A DNA stretch of 34,553 bases from Candidatus Kerfeldbacteria bacterium (GCA_016204585.1 JACQKH010000038.1:1-34553); one strand, 5' to 3'; positions 1-7,094 are shown, numbered from the stretch's first letter. The notes: generated from the letters alone by a model not told the origin. Program-made: numbers and translations.

Positions 1-2
1 GA

Positions 3-77
3 GCCCCCATAGTTCAACGGATAGAACAATCCCGTCCTAAGGGATGGATCTGGGTTCAATTCCTGGTGGGGGCACCA
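3..77 (+). tRNA. tRNA-Arg (anticodon CCU)
   Basis: Complete cloverleaf. The acceptor stem GCCCCCA pairs with TGGGGGC, the D arm is GTTC/GAAC, and the anticodon stem ATCCC/GGGAT holds loop GTCCTAA, giving anticodon CCU (reads AGG). The T arm contains TTCAATT. The 3' CCA is encoded. The CCA is also the first strand of a hairpin that continues downstream (75-106). Confidence 0.93.
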
Positions 78-106
78 TGTACTACTCGCTCCGCTCGAGT
101 ACATGG
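75..106 (+). other. Hairpin that includes the CCA end of tRNA-Arg
   Basis: CCATGTACT (75-83) is perfectly complementary to AGTACATGG (98-106), with a GC-rich 14-nt interior. In the primary transcript the CCA end of the tRNA would be paired, which could influence 3' processing or mark transcript end. Structure is seen in the sequence; function is inferred. Confidence 0.5.
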
Positions 107-149
107 CGTCGCCAAGAAAGCTATTCCTGGCGTAGCCGTGAACATGAAC

Positions 150-256
150 GTCCAGCACCTTTCTTTGGGCCGTTAGCTCAGCGGTAGAGCACTGCATTCG
201 CATTGCAGGGGTCGCCGGTTCAAATCCGGCACGGTCCAGAAAGAAAGGTGCTGGAC
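150..256 (+). repeat. 17-bp perfect inverted repeat enclosing tRNA-Ala(CGC)
   Basis: GTCCAGCACCTTTCTTT (150-166) ends at the base before the tRNA 5' end. Its exact reverse complement (240-256) begins one base after the discriminator. In the precursor the two arms would stack on the acceptor stem to give a helix of about 24 bp. This is not typical of bacterial tRNA precursors. Confidence 0.85.
167..238 (+). tRNA. tRNA-Ala (anticodon CGC)
   Basis: Acceptor GGGCCGT/ACGGTCC carries the G3-U70 wobble pair that is the alanine identity element. D arm GCTC/GAGC; anticodon stem CTGCA/TGCAG with loop TTCGCAT, anticodon CGC (reads GCG). The T arm GCCGG-TTCAAAT-CCGGC is normal. CCA is not encoded, so CCA addition is needed. 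The gene sits inside a 17-bp inverted repeat. Confidence 0.93.
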
Positions 257-310
257 AGGGGTCAGGGGTTTCCCGCCACCTTGATAAAAAAATCTTTAGG
301 AACAGCGGAT

Positions 311-365
311 CCGCCTCCCTTCGAGGGTCTTACGCCTCTGGCGTAAGGGTGTCGAACGACCGGCG
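311..365 (+). repeat. Palindromic stem-loop element between tRNA genes
   Basis: The central hairpin CTTACGCC-TCT-GGCGTAAG (329-347) is nested in broken outer arms (CCGCC and TTCGA on the left, TCGAA and GGCGG on the right). The stretch 257-400 holds no gene. It contains only this element and a tRNA-like fragment. Confidence 0.45.
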
Positions 366-367
366 GA

Positions 368-388
368 AAATCCAGCACGGTCCCACCA
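368..388 (+). pseudogene. tRNA 3'-end fragment
   Basis: Positions 368-383 match the T-arm and acceptor 3' strand of the upstream tRNA-Ala(CGC) (222-237) at 15 of 16 bases and are followed by CCACCA. No 5' half is present. It could be a remnant of a partial tRNA duplication or an attachment-site scar left by an element that used the tRNA 3' end. Confidence 0.4.
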
Positions 389-400
389 ATCAAATTTCCT

Positions 401-476
401 GGGCCCTTAGCTCATTCGGTAGAGCGCTTCCATGGCATGGAAGAGGCGACCGGTTCGAATCCGGTAGGGTCCACCA
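401..476 (+). tRNA. tRNA-Ala (anticodon GGC)
   Basis: Acceptor GGGCCCT/AGGGTCC again has the alanine G3-U70 pair. Anticodon stem CTTCC/GGAAG with loop ATGGCAT gives anticodon GGC (reads GCC/GCU). T arm ACCGG-TTCGAAT-CCGGT; CCA is encoded. Confidence 0.95.
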
Positions 477-563
477 GTTGGTAAAGCAGGAATATAACCT
501 CACTCCACATTGAGCAATGTTTTATGTTATCTCAACCCCATCCGCCAGGTGGGGAAGTTAGAT

Positions 564-1124
564 TTAACTTTGGTCAGGGTACCCCGAACGATCAAGGGAG
601 TAACTAAAGATTGCCTTTGAAAAAAAGACAATAGTCACGATCAGGAAGACAAAACTGGATTTCGAAGGCATGTTGAGAAATAACGCAATTAAGTATAGAC
701 CAAGCAGCATTAATACTGTTGAGGCGTATCCTAGTTGTGTCGCTTTAAGAATCATCATAGTTTCTCGTTCATCGCGTGGCTGAAGCCCAACATTTAAAAA
801 GGCGGAGCGCCACGACATTCGTCGTATTTTTTTCACGTAAATCCACTGCCATACAATGATAAATAAAAGAATAGATGCGTCTCGCCACCGAGATCCGGCC
901 TGAAAGAAGGGAACGAGAGAGGTATTCGATTCAAACCACGAAACTATTGAAAAAAATAGGAAAATAACTCCCATACCAAGACTTGTCTGCCAGTCACTTC
1001 GAGCCCGATACGTGTTCCACCAACCACGCTTACCCTTTGTCCAATTCCTGACAATGACAATCCAGAAAAAGATAATTCCGATGGGAATAATGAGCGGCAA
1101 TACGATGTTAGTTAAAATGTCCAT
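564..1124 (-). CDS. Four-helix membrane protein paired with a XRE regulator
   Basis: 186-aa integral membrane protein with about four hydrophobic segments (roughly residues 5-25, 48-65, 82-97 and 130-172) and a charged loop after the third. It is the second gene of a two-gene minus-strand operon, 9 nt after the XRE-type regulator. This arrangement resembles the common pairing of small Cro/CI-like regulators with DUF2178-type membrane proteins; that assignment is from layout and topology and is tentative. The gene is more AT-rich than neighbouring genes, which suggests acquisition by transfer. A CCCCA/TGGGG hairpin at about 534-554 follows the stop codon and may end the transcript. Substrate and role are unknown. 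Confidence 0.7.
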   Translation of the reverse strand: MDILTNIVLPLIIPIGIIFFWIVIVRNWTKGKRGWWNTYRARSDWQTSLGMGVIFLFFSIVSWFESNTSLVPFFQAGSRWRDASILLFIIVWQWIYVKKIRRMSWRSAFLNVGLQPRDERETMMILKATQLGYASTVLMLLGLYLIALFLNMPSKSSFVFLIVTIVFFSKAIFSYSLDRSGYPDQS

Positions 1125-1133
1125 AGGCTTACT

Positions 1134-1346
1134 CTAGAAGTTAGCTATAAATATTTCCTCAACTGGCAGTTTGAATGTCTGCGCAATCCTCATCCCCAAC
1201 AGCAGCGACGGCACGTACTCATTCTTCTCAATGGAGATAATGGTTTGCCTCGTCACGCCGACTTTTTGGGCTAAATCTTCTTGGGTCATGTTGAATTTCG
1301 CTCGTAACTCTTTGATTCTGTTAGAAATCTTGTTACGCTCGACCAT
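1134..1346 (-). CDS. XRE-family HTH regulator (Cro/CI-like, 70 aa)
   Basis: A single helix-turn-helix domain fills the protein. Residues 10-65 fit the XRE pattern: RIKELRAKFNMTQEDLAQ, then VGVTRQTIISIEKNEYVPS as the recognition helix region, then a helical tail. Proteins of this short class usually repress their own operon. The start ATG at 1346 coincides with the +1 predicted from a TTGACA-N17-TACACT promoter (1353-1381), so the mRNA is probably leaderless. A direct repeat overlaps both promoter boxes and is a likely operator. It is co-transcribed with the membrane protein 9 nt downstream. Confidence 0.88.
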   Translation of the reverse strand: MVERNKISNRIKELRAKFNMTQEDLAQKVGVTRQTIISIEKNEYVPSLLLGMRIAQTFKLPVEEIFIANF

Positions 1347-1352
1347 GTGGAC

Positions 1353-1387
1353 AGTGTAAAGTATGGCTTACATTATGTCAAGTATGG
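1353..1387 (-). promoter_or_regulatory. Promoter and putative autoregulatory operator of the XRE operon
   Basis: On the minus strand, -35 TTGACA (1376-1381) and -10 TACACT (1353-1358) are spaced 17 bp apart. The plus strand shows TGTAAAGTATGG (1355-1366) and TGTCAAGTATGG (1376-1387), an 11/12 direct repeat with exact 21-bp period. This puts both copies on the same helical face, one over each promoter box, as expected for a repressor operator. Confidence 0.7.
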
Positions 1388-1415
1388 ATAACATATGGCT
1401 CCCTCCTATGGAATA

Positions 1416-1441
1416 AAAAATGGCTATTTTTAGCCATTTTT
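1416..1441 (-). terminator. Intrinsic terminator, probably bidirectional
   Basis: An 11-bp stem AAAAATGGCTA / TAGCCATTTTT with a 4-nt loop is followed by T-runs on both strands. It lies downstream of the 2H phosphoesterase gene (minus strand) and upstream of the XRE promoter, so it insulates the two units. Confidence 0.75.
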
Positions 1442-1445
1442 CTGA

Positions 1446-1564
1446 TTCATGACCACCCCAACAAACTTTGTTCAGAAATCAAAGATTTCTCCTCCCCTCC
1501 TCATGTGAGGAGGGGAGGGAATACGGCATGCCCTTAATTCAACCGCTCGTTGGGGTGGTCTGAA
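1446..1564 (+). repeat. Nested inverted-repeat element overlapping a gene end
   Basis: The outer arms GACCACCCCAAC (1451-1462) and GTTGGGGTGGTC (1549-1560) extend to TTCA/TGAA with one bulge. Inside lies a 13-bp palindrome, CCTCCCCTCCTCA/TGAGGAGGGGAGG (1491-1518). The right arm encodes the last residues and stop of the 2H phosphoesterase, so the element has apparently replaced the original gene end. No clear target duplication is visible. Confidence 0.55.
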
Positions 1565-2153
1565 ACCGCCACTCCTTCAGAATTTTTCTACAGGTGTTGA
1601 AATTGCCGATGTGGCAGACCGCCAGGCGGGAGGCAGTGAAGGTGAATGGGACTTCAATGTCTGTGGACACGCCCACGCCAAGGGTGAGGTGGGGATTGTA
1701 CGTTTTCTTTTGCGGATAGTCACGGGTCCATTGGATGCTGCCAGCCCGTATCGGCTCGGCCTCGAACCCATAGAAGGACGATTGGTCGCCTTCCGTAATA
1801 TAAGAAGCTGCGGTGCGCGTAAGCCGCTCATGCAGATTAACGATCTCTGGCGTGGGCGTGATATTGAGGCCAGAAATGACGAGTCCGTCCTCTAATGTGT
1901 GGGGATGGATTTCGAAGACATGGAGTATGAGCGGAGGACGATTTCGGATTTCTTGTTCGATGGCTGAGCATACGTTGGCGAGTGAAGCCGCAGCGATGTA
2001 TTGCTGAACAAGACTGATGTGCGGGAGATGCGTTTCGTCTAAACGAAAACCCTGCTTGGTTTTTTGCCAAAGCCGGGCGTTGATCTCGCGGCATTTTTTC
2101 ATGACATCATCCGGCGGCAGCAGGGCGACGTTGATGGCGAGGGATTTTGGCAT
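1539..2153 (-). CDS. 2H phosphoesterase / 2'-5' RNA ligase-like protein
   Basis: 204 aa with the two H-x-S/T-L signatures of the 2H phosphoesterase superfamily: HISL at 45-48 and HLTL at 155-158. Known members hydrolyse or ligate 2'-5' or 2',3'-cyclic phosphate RNA ends (ThpR, CPDases); the actual substrate here is unknown. ATG 2153 (MPKSLAINVALLPP) was chosen because an extended -10 box, TGGTATAAT (2161-2169), ends seven bases before it, which makes the transcript leaderless within a base. An upstream in-frame start would lie inside that promoter. The C-terminal residues TTPTSG are encoded by the inverted-repeat element at 1446-1564, so the natural C-terminus may have been exchanged. Confidence 0.82.
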   Translation of the reverse strand: MPKSLAINVALLPPDDVMKKCREINARLWQKTKQGFRLDETHLPHISLVQQYIAAASLANVCSAIEQEIRNRPPLILHVFEIHPHTLEDGLVISGLNITPTPEIVNLHERLTRTAASYITEGDQSSFYGFEAEPIRAGSIQWTRDYPQKKTYNPHLTLGVGVSTDIEVPFTFTASRLAVCHIGNFNTCRKILKEWRFQTTPTSG

Positions 2154-2160
2154 GTTTGAT

Positions 2161-2169
2161 ATTATACCA
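2161..2169 (-). promoter_or_regulatory. Extended -10 promoter of the 2H phosphoesterase gene
   Basis: TGGTATAAT on the minus strand, followed by 7 nt and the ATG. No -35 match is visible, because the -35 position falls inside the perfect palindrome at 2170-2213. The TG extension could compensate for its absence. Confidence 0.65.
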
Positions 2170-2213
2170 CCCAACCCACAGCGTGGGGTTTAAACCCCAC
2201 GCTGTGGGTTGGG
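2170..2213 (+). repeat. 44-bp perfect palindrome
   Basis: Two 22-nt arms with no spacer, centred on TTTAAA (2189-2194). Each half reads CCCAACCCACAGCGTGGGG then TTT towards the centre. It abuts the extended -10 box of the 2H phosphoesterase gene. It could be a cruciform-forming site, a two-fold protein target or a fused inverted-repeat insertion. Confidence 0.85.
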
Positions 2214-2228
2214 GTGATCGGTATCAGT

Positions 2229-2398
2229 GGGCGGGCATGTCCCGCACCGCTCGTCCCCCTCGACAAAGCACGGGGTCCTCGGGTGCGGGATCTTCGCTCC
2301 CGCTGGTCGCTGCGAGATTCGTCTTCCGGCGGGTGGAACCACTCGTGTACCCCGCACCAGTCCTCGCTTTGCTCGTCCGGTGCGGGGCAAGCCCGCCC
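2229..2398 (+). repeat. 170-bp palindromic element with two inner hairpins
   Basis: The outer arms 2229-2248 and 2379-2398 are complementary at 18 of 20 positions. Two inner hairpins reuse the same words: CCCGCACC (2241-2248) with GGTGCGGG (2282-2289), and CCCCGCACC (2350-2358) with GGTGCGGGG (2379-2387). The interior is full of CTCG/CGAG words and has no convincing gene; long ORFs here on both strands are by-products of high GC. The words CCCGCACC/GGTGCGGG recur in hairpins near 21 kb and 30.9 kb. Confidence 0.6.
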
Positions 2399-2451
2399 AG
2401 CATCGGAGTGAAACGACTGGTGCTGGGTAAAGACTACGACGTGCCCAGCGG

Positions 2452-2523
2452 TCGGTCCGCCTGGATTCGAACCAGGAACCATCCGTGTATAAGACGGACG
2501 CTCTACCGTTGAGCTACGGACCG
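2452..2523 (-). tRNA. tRNA with anticodon UAU (Ile, AUA codons)
   Basis: On the minus strand the cloverleaf is: acceptor CGGTCCG/CGGACCG (7 perfect pairs), U8-A9, D arm GCTC/GAGC, anticodon stem TCCGT/ACGGA with loop CTTATAC, and T arm CCTGG-TTCGAAT-CCAGG. The discriminator is A, followed by CCG, so CCA is not encoded. Anticodon UAU would read AUA directly. Most bacteria instead use a CAU tRNA modified to lysidine by TilS. The C1-G72 first pair is also atypical for tRNA-Ile. The structure is sound; the isoleucine identity rests on the anticodon alone. Confidence 0.85.
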
Positions 2524-2530
2524 ATGTGGT

Positions 2531-2571
2531 GCTGGATAAGACAGAAGCTCTAACCGTTAAGCTAGGTGCGC
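2531..2571 (-). pseudogene. 5' half of a decayed tRNA
   Basis: The minus strand shows a D arm (TAGCTTAACGGTTAGAGC) followed by CTGTCTTAT, close to the neighbouring UAU tRNA up to the anticodon loop. It then breaks off into CCAGCACC. No 3' half is present. It looks like a truncated partial duplicate of the intact tRNA at 2452-2523. Confidence 0.5.
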
Positions 2572-2681
2572 GCACGCAAGGGCTGGCGGCGTGTCTATGG
2601 TAGGGCATCGGAACTGACGTTGTCAAAAAACGCGGTCCTTTGACTGAGCTTGAGGACCGCCGCCGATTCGTGGTTTAAGCG

Positions 2682-3704
2682 TTAACGCCCGGCGCGCGTA
2701 ATCACCGGTTTAGACGGCAATTCGGAATGTACGCCCAGGACGTAGTGGATGATCCGACGCAGTTTCGACGGCGCGTTGCCTTCCTCGAGTCGCAGGAAGA
2801 GGTGCGTCCAGGCCGCGAACTTGAAGGTGGTAAGCCAAGCGAACAAGAAACCGAGCAGGACCAGGAAAGTGAGATAGCCGCCGGTCGAGAGGTTGGGAAA
2901 TCCGGACGCCACCATCAACGTGGCCACGACCGTGTAGATCGCCAGGAAGCTGATAACCATTAGAATCAGGGCCAGCTCGAGCGTCACCAACCAGTGCCGC
3001 CGGAACAGACTGATGGCGGCGGCGATGGCCTGGCGGACGGGAAATCTTTTTATGACGATGTAGGCGCCGGCAAATCTGGTAACGAAGGCGACCACGGCAA
3101 TGATCGGGAAGAGAACGACGAAAGTCCAGAGGGCGGTGATGACCGCGACCGTATGGTTGCCCGTTTTGATGTAGGCCAGGCCTAGTGGGACGATCACAAT
3201 TAAGAGGGCGCCGTAGACGAAAACCTTGGCAATGACGTTGAGGAGGAAAACCGGCCAAAAGTTTGCCATCCCCACGTCAAATCCTTCGAGTAGGTTGAGC
3301 GACTTCCCATTTTCGTGCCGACGCGCCCCTTCGATCAGCGCGCTCTGCGAAACGATGATCAGCCAGGCCAGAGCCAGAATTGACAATAGCCAGGTCAAGG
3401 CGATTGTGGCCGAGCCCAACACGTTTGTTCGGAGGAACGTACCGAGATCGTTGATAAATGGCGTGGCTAGCCCTTGCTGCGCAATGATCCGCCATTGGTC
3501 AAGCCGGCGTTGGACCGAATCGAGGATGTCGACGTTTCGCAGTAGGAGATCGTACTCTTCGCCGATGGCTAAAATCGCCGCAAATAAGCCGAAGAACCAC
3601 AACGATTTGTGCGTCCAGGTAAGGCTCCACGCGCGTTTCAGAACTCCTTGACGGAAGAACGATTCGGCCATGGTTATTGTTTTCGCTATTCGCTCCTCTT
3701 TCAT
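2682..3704 (-). CDS. Multi-pass membrane protein of unknown function
   Basis: 340 aa with about six hydrophobic segments (around residues 35-50, 97-118, 148-175, 183-210, 238-268 and 276-298 in the longest form). They are separated by short amphipathic stretches, and the C-terminus is basic and cytoplasmic-looking. The layout resembles proteins often annotated as glycerophosphodiester phosphodiesterase membrane-domain or DUF7544-like, but no catalytic motif is seen. The start is uncertain: ATG 3704 follows an extended -10 promoter by about 39 nt, and a second ATG at 3671 (MAESFFRQG) fits the first helix equally well. It is transcribed separately from ftsH, which lies upstream on the same strand. 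Confidence 0.7.
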   Translation of the reverse strand: MKEERIAKTITMAESFFRQGVLKRAWSLTWTHKSLWFFGLFAAILAIGEEYDLLLRNVDILDSVQRRLDQWRIIAQQGLATPFINDLGTFLRTNVLGSATIALTWLLSILALAWLIIVSQSALIEGARRHENGKSLNLLEGFDVGMANFWPVFLLNVIAKVFVYGALLIVIVPLGLAYIKTGNHTVAVITALWTFVVLFPIIAVVAFVTRFAGAYIVIKRFPVRQAIAAAISLFRRHWLVTLELALILMVISFLAIYTVVATLMVASGFPNLSTGGYLTFLVLLGFLFAWLTTFKFAAWTHLFLRLEEGNAPSKLRRIIHYVLGVHSELPSKPVITRAGR

Positions 3705-3743
3705 GTCAGGGGGATGCGACTTGAGTCGGATCCCGACCCGCCG

Positions 3744-3752
3744 ATTATACCA
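3744..3752 (-). promoter_or_regulatory. Extended -10 promoter before the 340-aa membrane protein
   Basis: TGGTATAAT on the minus strand, about 39 nt upstream of ATG 3704. No good -35 box is seen at 17 bp. Confidence 0.6.
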
Positions 3753-3784
3753 CGGACACGGGCGTTCGAGGAAGTGGACAACCG

Positions 3785-5680
3785 CTAGTCCTTCCCAGGC
3801 CCTCTCTCCGCACGGTGCTTAGACTGCTTAGATTTTTCGTCGGTGGACCCGGCGCCGCCAGCGGAATGCTCGGTAAACAGCGCTTCGAACTCCTCTCGCT
3901 CAAGCGTTTCTTTTTTTAGGAGTTCGGACACGATGCGATCGAGGTAGGCGCGTTTTTGCTCGATCACGACTTGCGCGGTCTTAAGAGCATCGTCGAGGAA
4001 CCGTCCAACCTCGCCATCAATCAGCTGGGCGGTTTTTTCCGAATAATCGCGCTGCTCGGAAATTTCTCGGCCCAGAAAAATGAGTTCTTCTTTCTCGCCG
4101 AACGTGCGCGGACCGAGCTTCAAGCTCATACCGTACTTCGTGACGAGCTGGCGAGATAAACGCGTGGCCTGCTGCAGGTCATTGGCGGCGCCGGTGGTCA
4201 GATCACCAAAGACTTTTTGCTCGGCCACGTAGCCGCCGAGCATCACCGCCAGGTCGGCCACGAACTCTTTTCGTGAGTGCATTTTCTTGTCTTCGGTTGG
4301 CAGCTTCAGGGTGTAGCCGGCCACCCGGCCGCGCGAGATGATGGAGATTTTGTGGACCGGATCGGCCGCCGGCAGTTCGTGCGCCACCAGGGCGTGGCCG
4401 GCTTCGTGGTAGGCGGTGATTTTTTTCTCTCGTTCGGACAGGACGTAGCTCTTTCGTTCCGGTCCGAGCATGACCTTCTCGATGGCGCTCATGCAATCCT
4501 GCAAATTGATGATTTTTTTGTTCTCTCGCGCGGCCAAGATGGCTGCTTCGTTCAAGAGATTGGCCAGGTCGGCGCCGGTGAACCCCGGCGTCCGTTCGGC
4601 CACCCGGCGTAAGCTGACGTCGGGCCCCAGCGGTTTGCGCTTGGCGTGGACCTTGAGGATGGCCTCGCGGTCGTTGATGTCCGGCGCATCAACGACCACC
4701 CGTCGGTCAAAGCGACCGGGTCGAAGCAAAGCCGGATCGAGAATGTCTGGACGATTGGTGGCGGCGATGACGATGACGTTAGTATCAGTATCGAAACCGT
4801 CCATCTCCACCAATATCTGGTTTAAGGTCTGTTCGCGCTCATCGTGACTGCCGCCCAAGCCGGCGCCGCGTTGCCGACCGACGGCGTCAATCTCGTCAAT
4901 GAAGACGATGGCCGGCGCGCTCTTCTTGGCTTTTCGAAAGAGGTCGCGCACACGCGACGCGCCGACTCCGACGAACATCTCGACGAACTCCGAACCGGAG
5001 ATATTGAAGAATGGCACATTGGCTTCGCCGGCCACCGCTTTGGCCAGTAAGGTTTTACCAGTGCCCGGGCTGCCGAGAAGTAGAACGCCTTTCGGTACGC
5101 GAGCGCCCAGGGCGATGAACTTCTGCGGCAAGCGAAGAAATTCCACGACTTCGGACAGTTCTTCCTTAGCTTCTTTGGCGCCGGCCACATCGGCGAAGGT
5201 CACGCGCGCGCGTTTGTCGGTGGGCTGGATCTCGCGCGCGCTCGACTGACCGAACGATAAGGCCCGATTGCTCTGACCCTGCGCCTGCCTGAACATGAAC
5301 CACAGGAAGCCGGAGATGAGGAGGAACGGCAGGAGAAAAGAGAAGAGGGCGTTAATCCAGATCGAAGATCCGTTGTTTTTAACGTTCACTTTGGTACGCG
5401 ACAGTTGTTCGCCGGTGATGCCGAAGTTTGTGGCCAGTTCAGAGAAACTCTGGTTTTCCTCTTTGTACGTCGTTTCCGTTTTCCCGTCGGTCAGCAGGAC
5501 CGTTAGTTTCCCGCCTTCGACCTCGACGGCTTTGACCTGGCCGTCTTTGATTTGTTGGATGAAGGTGCCGAGATCAACCGGCGTCGGTTTCGTGAGCGGT
5601 ACCGAGATCCGGCTGAAGATGGCAAAAATGGCGATGAAGACGCCAAAGAAAATGAGGAAGTTTTTAAGCAATGATCGCAT
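3785..5680 (-). CDS. ftsH: ATP-dependent zinc metalloprotease FtsH
   Basis: 631-aa membrane-anchored AAA+ protease that degrades misfolded membrane proteins and some regulators. Transmembrane helix 1 is at residues 6-22, a short extracytoplasmic domain runs to about 105, and helix 2 is at 109-130. The AAA module has Walker A GSPGTGKT (203-210), Walker B IVFIDEID (258-265) and the second region of homology [15 protein letters not shown] (312-326). The zinc site is HEAGH (425-429), with the third ligand expected in the [13 protein letters not shown] segment. The C-terminal tail is charged and low in complexity. Promoter TTGTCA-N17-TATACT lies 26 nt upstream, giving a leader of about 19 nt with no clear SD. 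Length and motif order are standard. Confidence 0.98.
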   Translation of the reverse strand: MRSLLKNFLIFFGVFIAIFAIFSRISVPLTKPTPVDLGTFIQQIKDGQVKAVEVEGGKLTVLLTDGKTETTYKEENQSFSELATNFGITGEQLSRTKVNVKNNGSSIWINALFSFLLPFLLISGFLWFMFRQAQGQSNRALSFGQSSAREIQPTDKRARVTFADVAGAKEAKEELSEVVEFLRLPQKFIALGARVPKGVLLLGSPGTGKTLLAKAVAGEANVPFFNISGSEFVEMFVGVGASRVRDLFRKAKKSAPAIVFIDEIDAVGRQRGAGLGGSHDEREQTLNQILVEMDGFDTDTNVIVIAATNRPDILDPALLRPGRFDRRVVVDAPDINDREAILKVHAKRKPLGPDVSLRRVAERTPGFTGADLANLLNEAAILAARENKKIINLQDCMSAIEKVMLGPERKSYVLSEREKKITAYHEAGHALVAHELPAADPVHKISIISRGRVAGYTLKLPTEDKKMHSRKEFVADLAVMLGGYVAEQKVFGDLTTGAANDLQQATRLSRQLVTKYGMSLKLGPRTFGEKEELIFLGREISEQRDYSEKTAQLIDGEVGRFLDDALKTAQVVIEQKRAYLDRIVSELLKKETLEREEFEALFTEHSAGGAGSTDEKSKQSKHRAERGPGKD

Positions 5681-5705
5681 GCTGGCGGGCTGATGAGCGT
5701 GTTAG

Positions 5706-5734
5706 AGTATAGCGGGGCAAGTCGGGCTTGACAA
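5706..5734 (-). promoter_or_regulatory. ftsH promoter
   Basis: -35 TTGTCA (5729-5734), 17-bp spacer, -10 TATACT (5706-5711) on the minus strand. Predicted +1 is near 5699, 19 nt before the ATG. Confidence 0.8.
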
Positions 5735-5754
5735 GGTAGAACGAGGTATTGTTA

Positions 5755-7017
5755 TCAACCCCGTTCTGGTGACGTTGACGGTTGGTTAGCCGTGGTGTCA
5801 GCTGGCGCGGTCGGGCTTGGCGGAATACTGGTTTCTCCTAACTTGGATGCCTCGGCCGCGGCTGACGGCAGTTCATCCGTTTTGTCGGCCAGTCGTTTTT
5901 TTACCTCATCCGGCGGTTCCTCAAGCGCTTTGAGGGACAGTCCGAGACGGTGGGCGTCCGGATCGATCGAGAGGATTTTGAACTTTCTCACTTCGTCTAT
6001 TTTCACTACTTCGCCCGGATGTTTGATCAGCTTCCAAGAAAGCTCGGAAATGTGAGCCAGCCCCTGGATCTCCGGATTAAGCTCGACGAACGCACCAAAA
6101 GGGTTGAGCTTGATGATTTTTCCTTCAACCACCTGGCCGACCGAGAATTTTTCGACGGCCTGTTTCCACGGGTTTTCTAGTAGACGTTTGCGCGATAAGG
6201 AGATTTTTGTGCCGTCGATGCCGATGATCATGATTTTCATCGGATCGCCGACGCGCACGAGCAGCCGCGGATCCTCAATCCGCTGCCAGGCCAGTTCGCT
6301 GATGTGCACCAGGCCCTCGAGTTTATCGCCGAACTCAACGAAGCAGCCGAAGTTCACGATGCCGGTCACCCGACCGTCAACCACGTCGCCGACGCGGTAA
6401 CGGCTGATGATATCCTGTTGTTGTTCTTCCCAGGCCGCTTTCTCCGAAACAATTAGTTTCGTATCTCGTTCGCTGACGTCAATGACTTTGATGCGAAGCG
6501 TCGCCCCCACGAGTTTTTGCAGCATTTCGAGGATGCGCTGTTTGTCGCCGCCTTCGACCCGCGGATAGTGTTCGGGCGTCAGTTGCGAGACCGGCAGGAA
6601 TCCCTCGATCCGCTTTACCTTGACAATCAGCCCGCCGCGGTTGGCGTCGATCACCGGCACCTCCAACACCTCTTTTTTCTCCATCAACTCAACCAGTTCT
6701 TCCCAGGCGCGTTGGTGACCGGCCGAGCGGAAGGACAGCTCCATCTGGCCGTTCTCATTTTCCAGCTCCAAAACCGTCGCCTGAACCTCATCGCCGACAT
6801 GGAGTTCGGAAAACTGGCCGGATTCGTCGAACAGCTCTCGACCCCGCACCAAGCCGGTGGCGATTCCGTCAATGTCAACGTGTACTTCGGACTTAGAGAC
6901 GCTGAGGATTTTACCAGTGACAATGCTGCCCACTTTAGGGAAGGCCTGAACATCTTCAGACTTCAAAAGTTGCTCCATGACCGGAGCAGCGTTTGTTTTC
7001 GGGACGGCGATTGTCAT
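5755..7017 (-). CDS. rpsA: Ribosomal protein S1 (four S1 domains)
   Basis: 420 aa with four S1 (OB-fold) repeats at about residues 28-98, 115-190, 205-278 and 290-362. Repeats 3 and 4 are the most canonical (VGDVVDGRVTGIVNFGCFVE and VGQVVEGKIIKLNPFGAFVE, each followed by GL-HISEL). The tail after 370 is Pro/Ser/Thr-rich and probably disordered. S1 binds mRNA on the 30S subunit and can help translation of messages lacking SD sequences, which fits the SD-poor core genes here. A promoter at 7115-7143 gives a leader of about 90 nt containing a small hairpin, a possible site for the autoregulation known for S1. Confidence 0.95.
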   Translation of the reverse strand: MTIAVPKTNAAPVMEQLLKSEDVQAFPKVGSIVTGKILSVSKSEVHVDIDGIATGLVRGRELFDESGQFSELHVGDEVQATVLELENENGQMELSFRSAGHQRAWEELVELMEKKEVLEVPVIDANRGGLIVKVKRIEGFLPVSQLTPEHYPRVEGGDKQRILEMLQKLVGATLRIKVIDVSERDTKLIVSEKAAWEEQQQDIISRYRVGDVVDGRVTGIVNFGCFVEFGDKLEGLVHISELAWQRIEDPRLLVRVGDPMKIMIIGIDGTKISLSRKRLLENPWKQAVEKFSVGQVVEGKIIKLNPFGAFVELNPEIQGLAHISELSWKLIKHPGEVVKIDEVRKFKILSIDPDAHRLGLSLKALEEPPDEVKKRLADKTDELPSAAAEASKLGETSIPPSPTAPADTTANQPSTSPERG

Positions 7018-7069
7018 TGATTAATGCTCAGTTACCAGCGGCAAATCGTTAAATTCTCATTCGCCCTGG

Positions 7070-7094
7070 CGTCTGTTTTTTTAAGATACAGACG
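7070..7094 (-). promoter_or_regulatory. Hairpin in the rpsA leader
   Basis: CGTCTGT/ACAGACG stem (7 bp, outer arms 7070-7076 and 7088-7094) with an A-rich loop in the predicted 5' untranslated region of rpsA. It could serve in S1 feedback control; only the structure is observed. Confidence 0.4.

Noticed and set aside
2147-2626. Long ORFs on both strands (up to 154 aa) over the palindromes and the UAU tRNA
   Set aside because: They overlap a tRNA and two palindromic elements, have no SD or promoter, and their residues are translations of inverted repeats.
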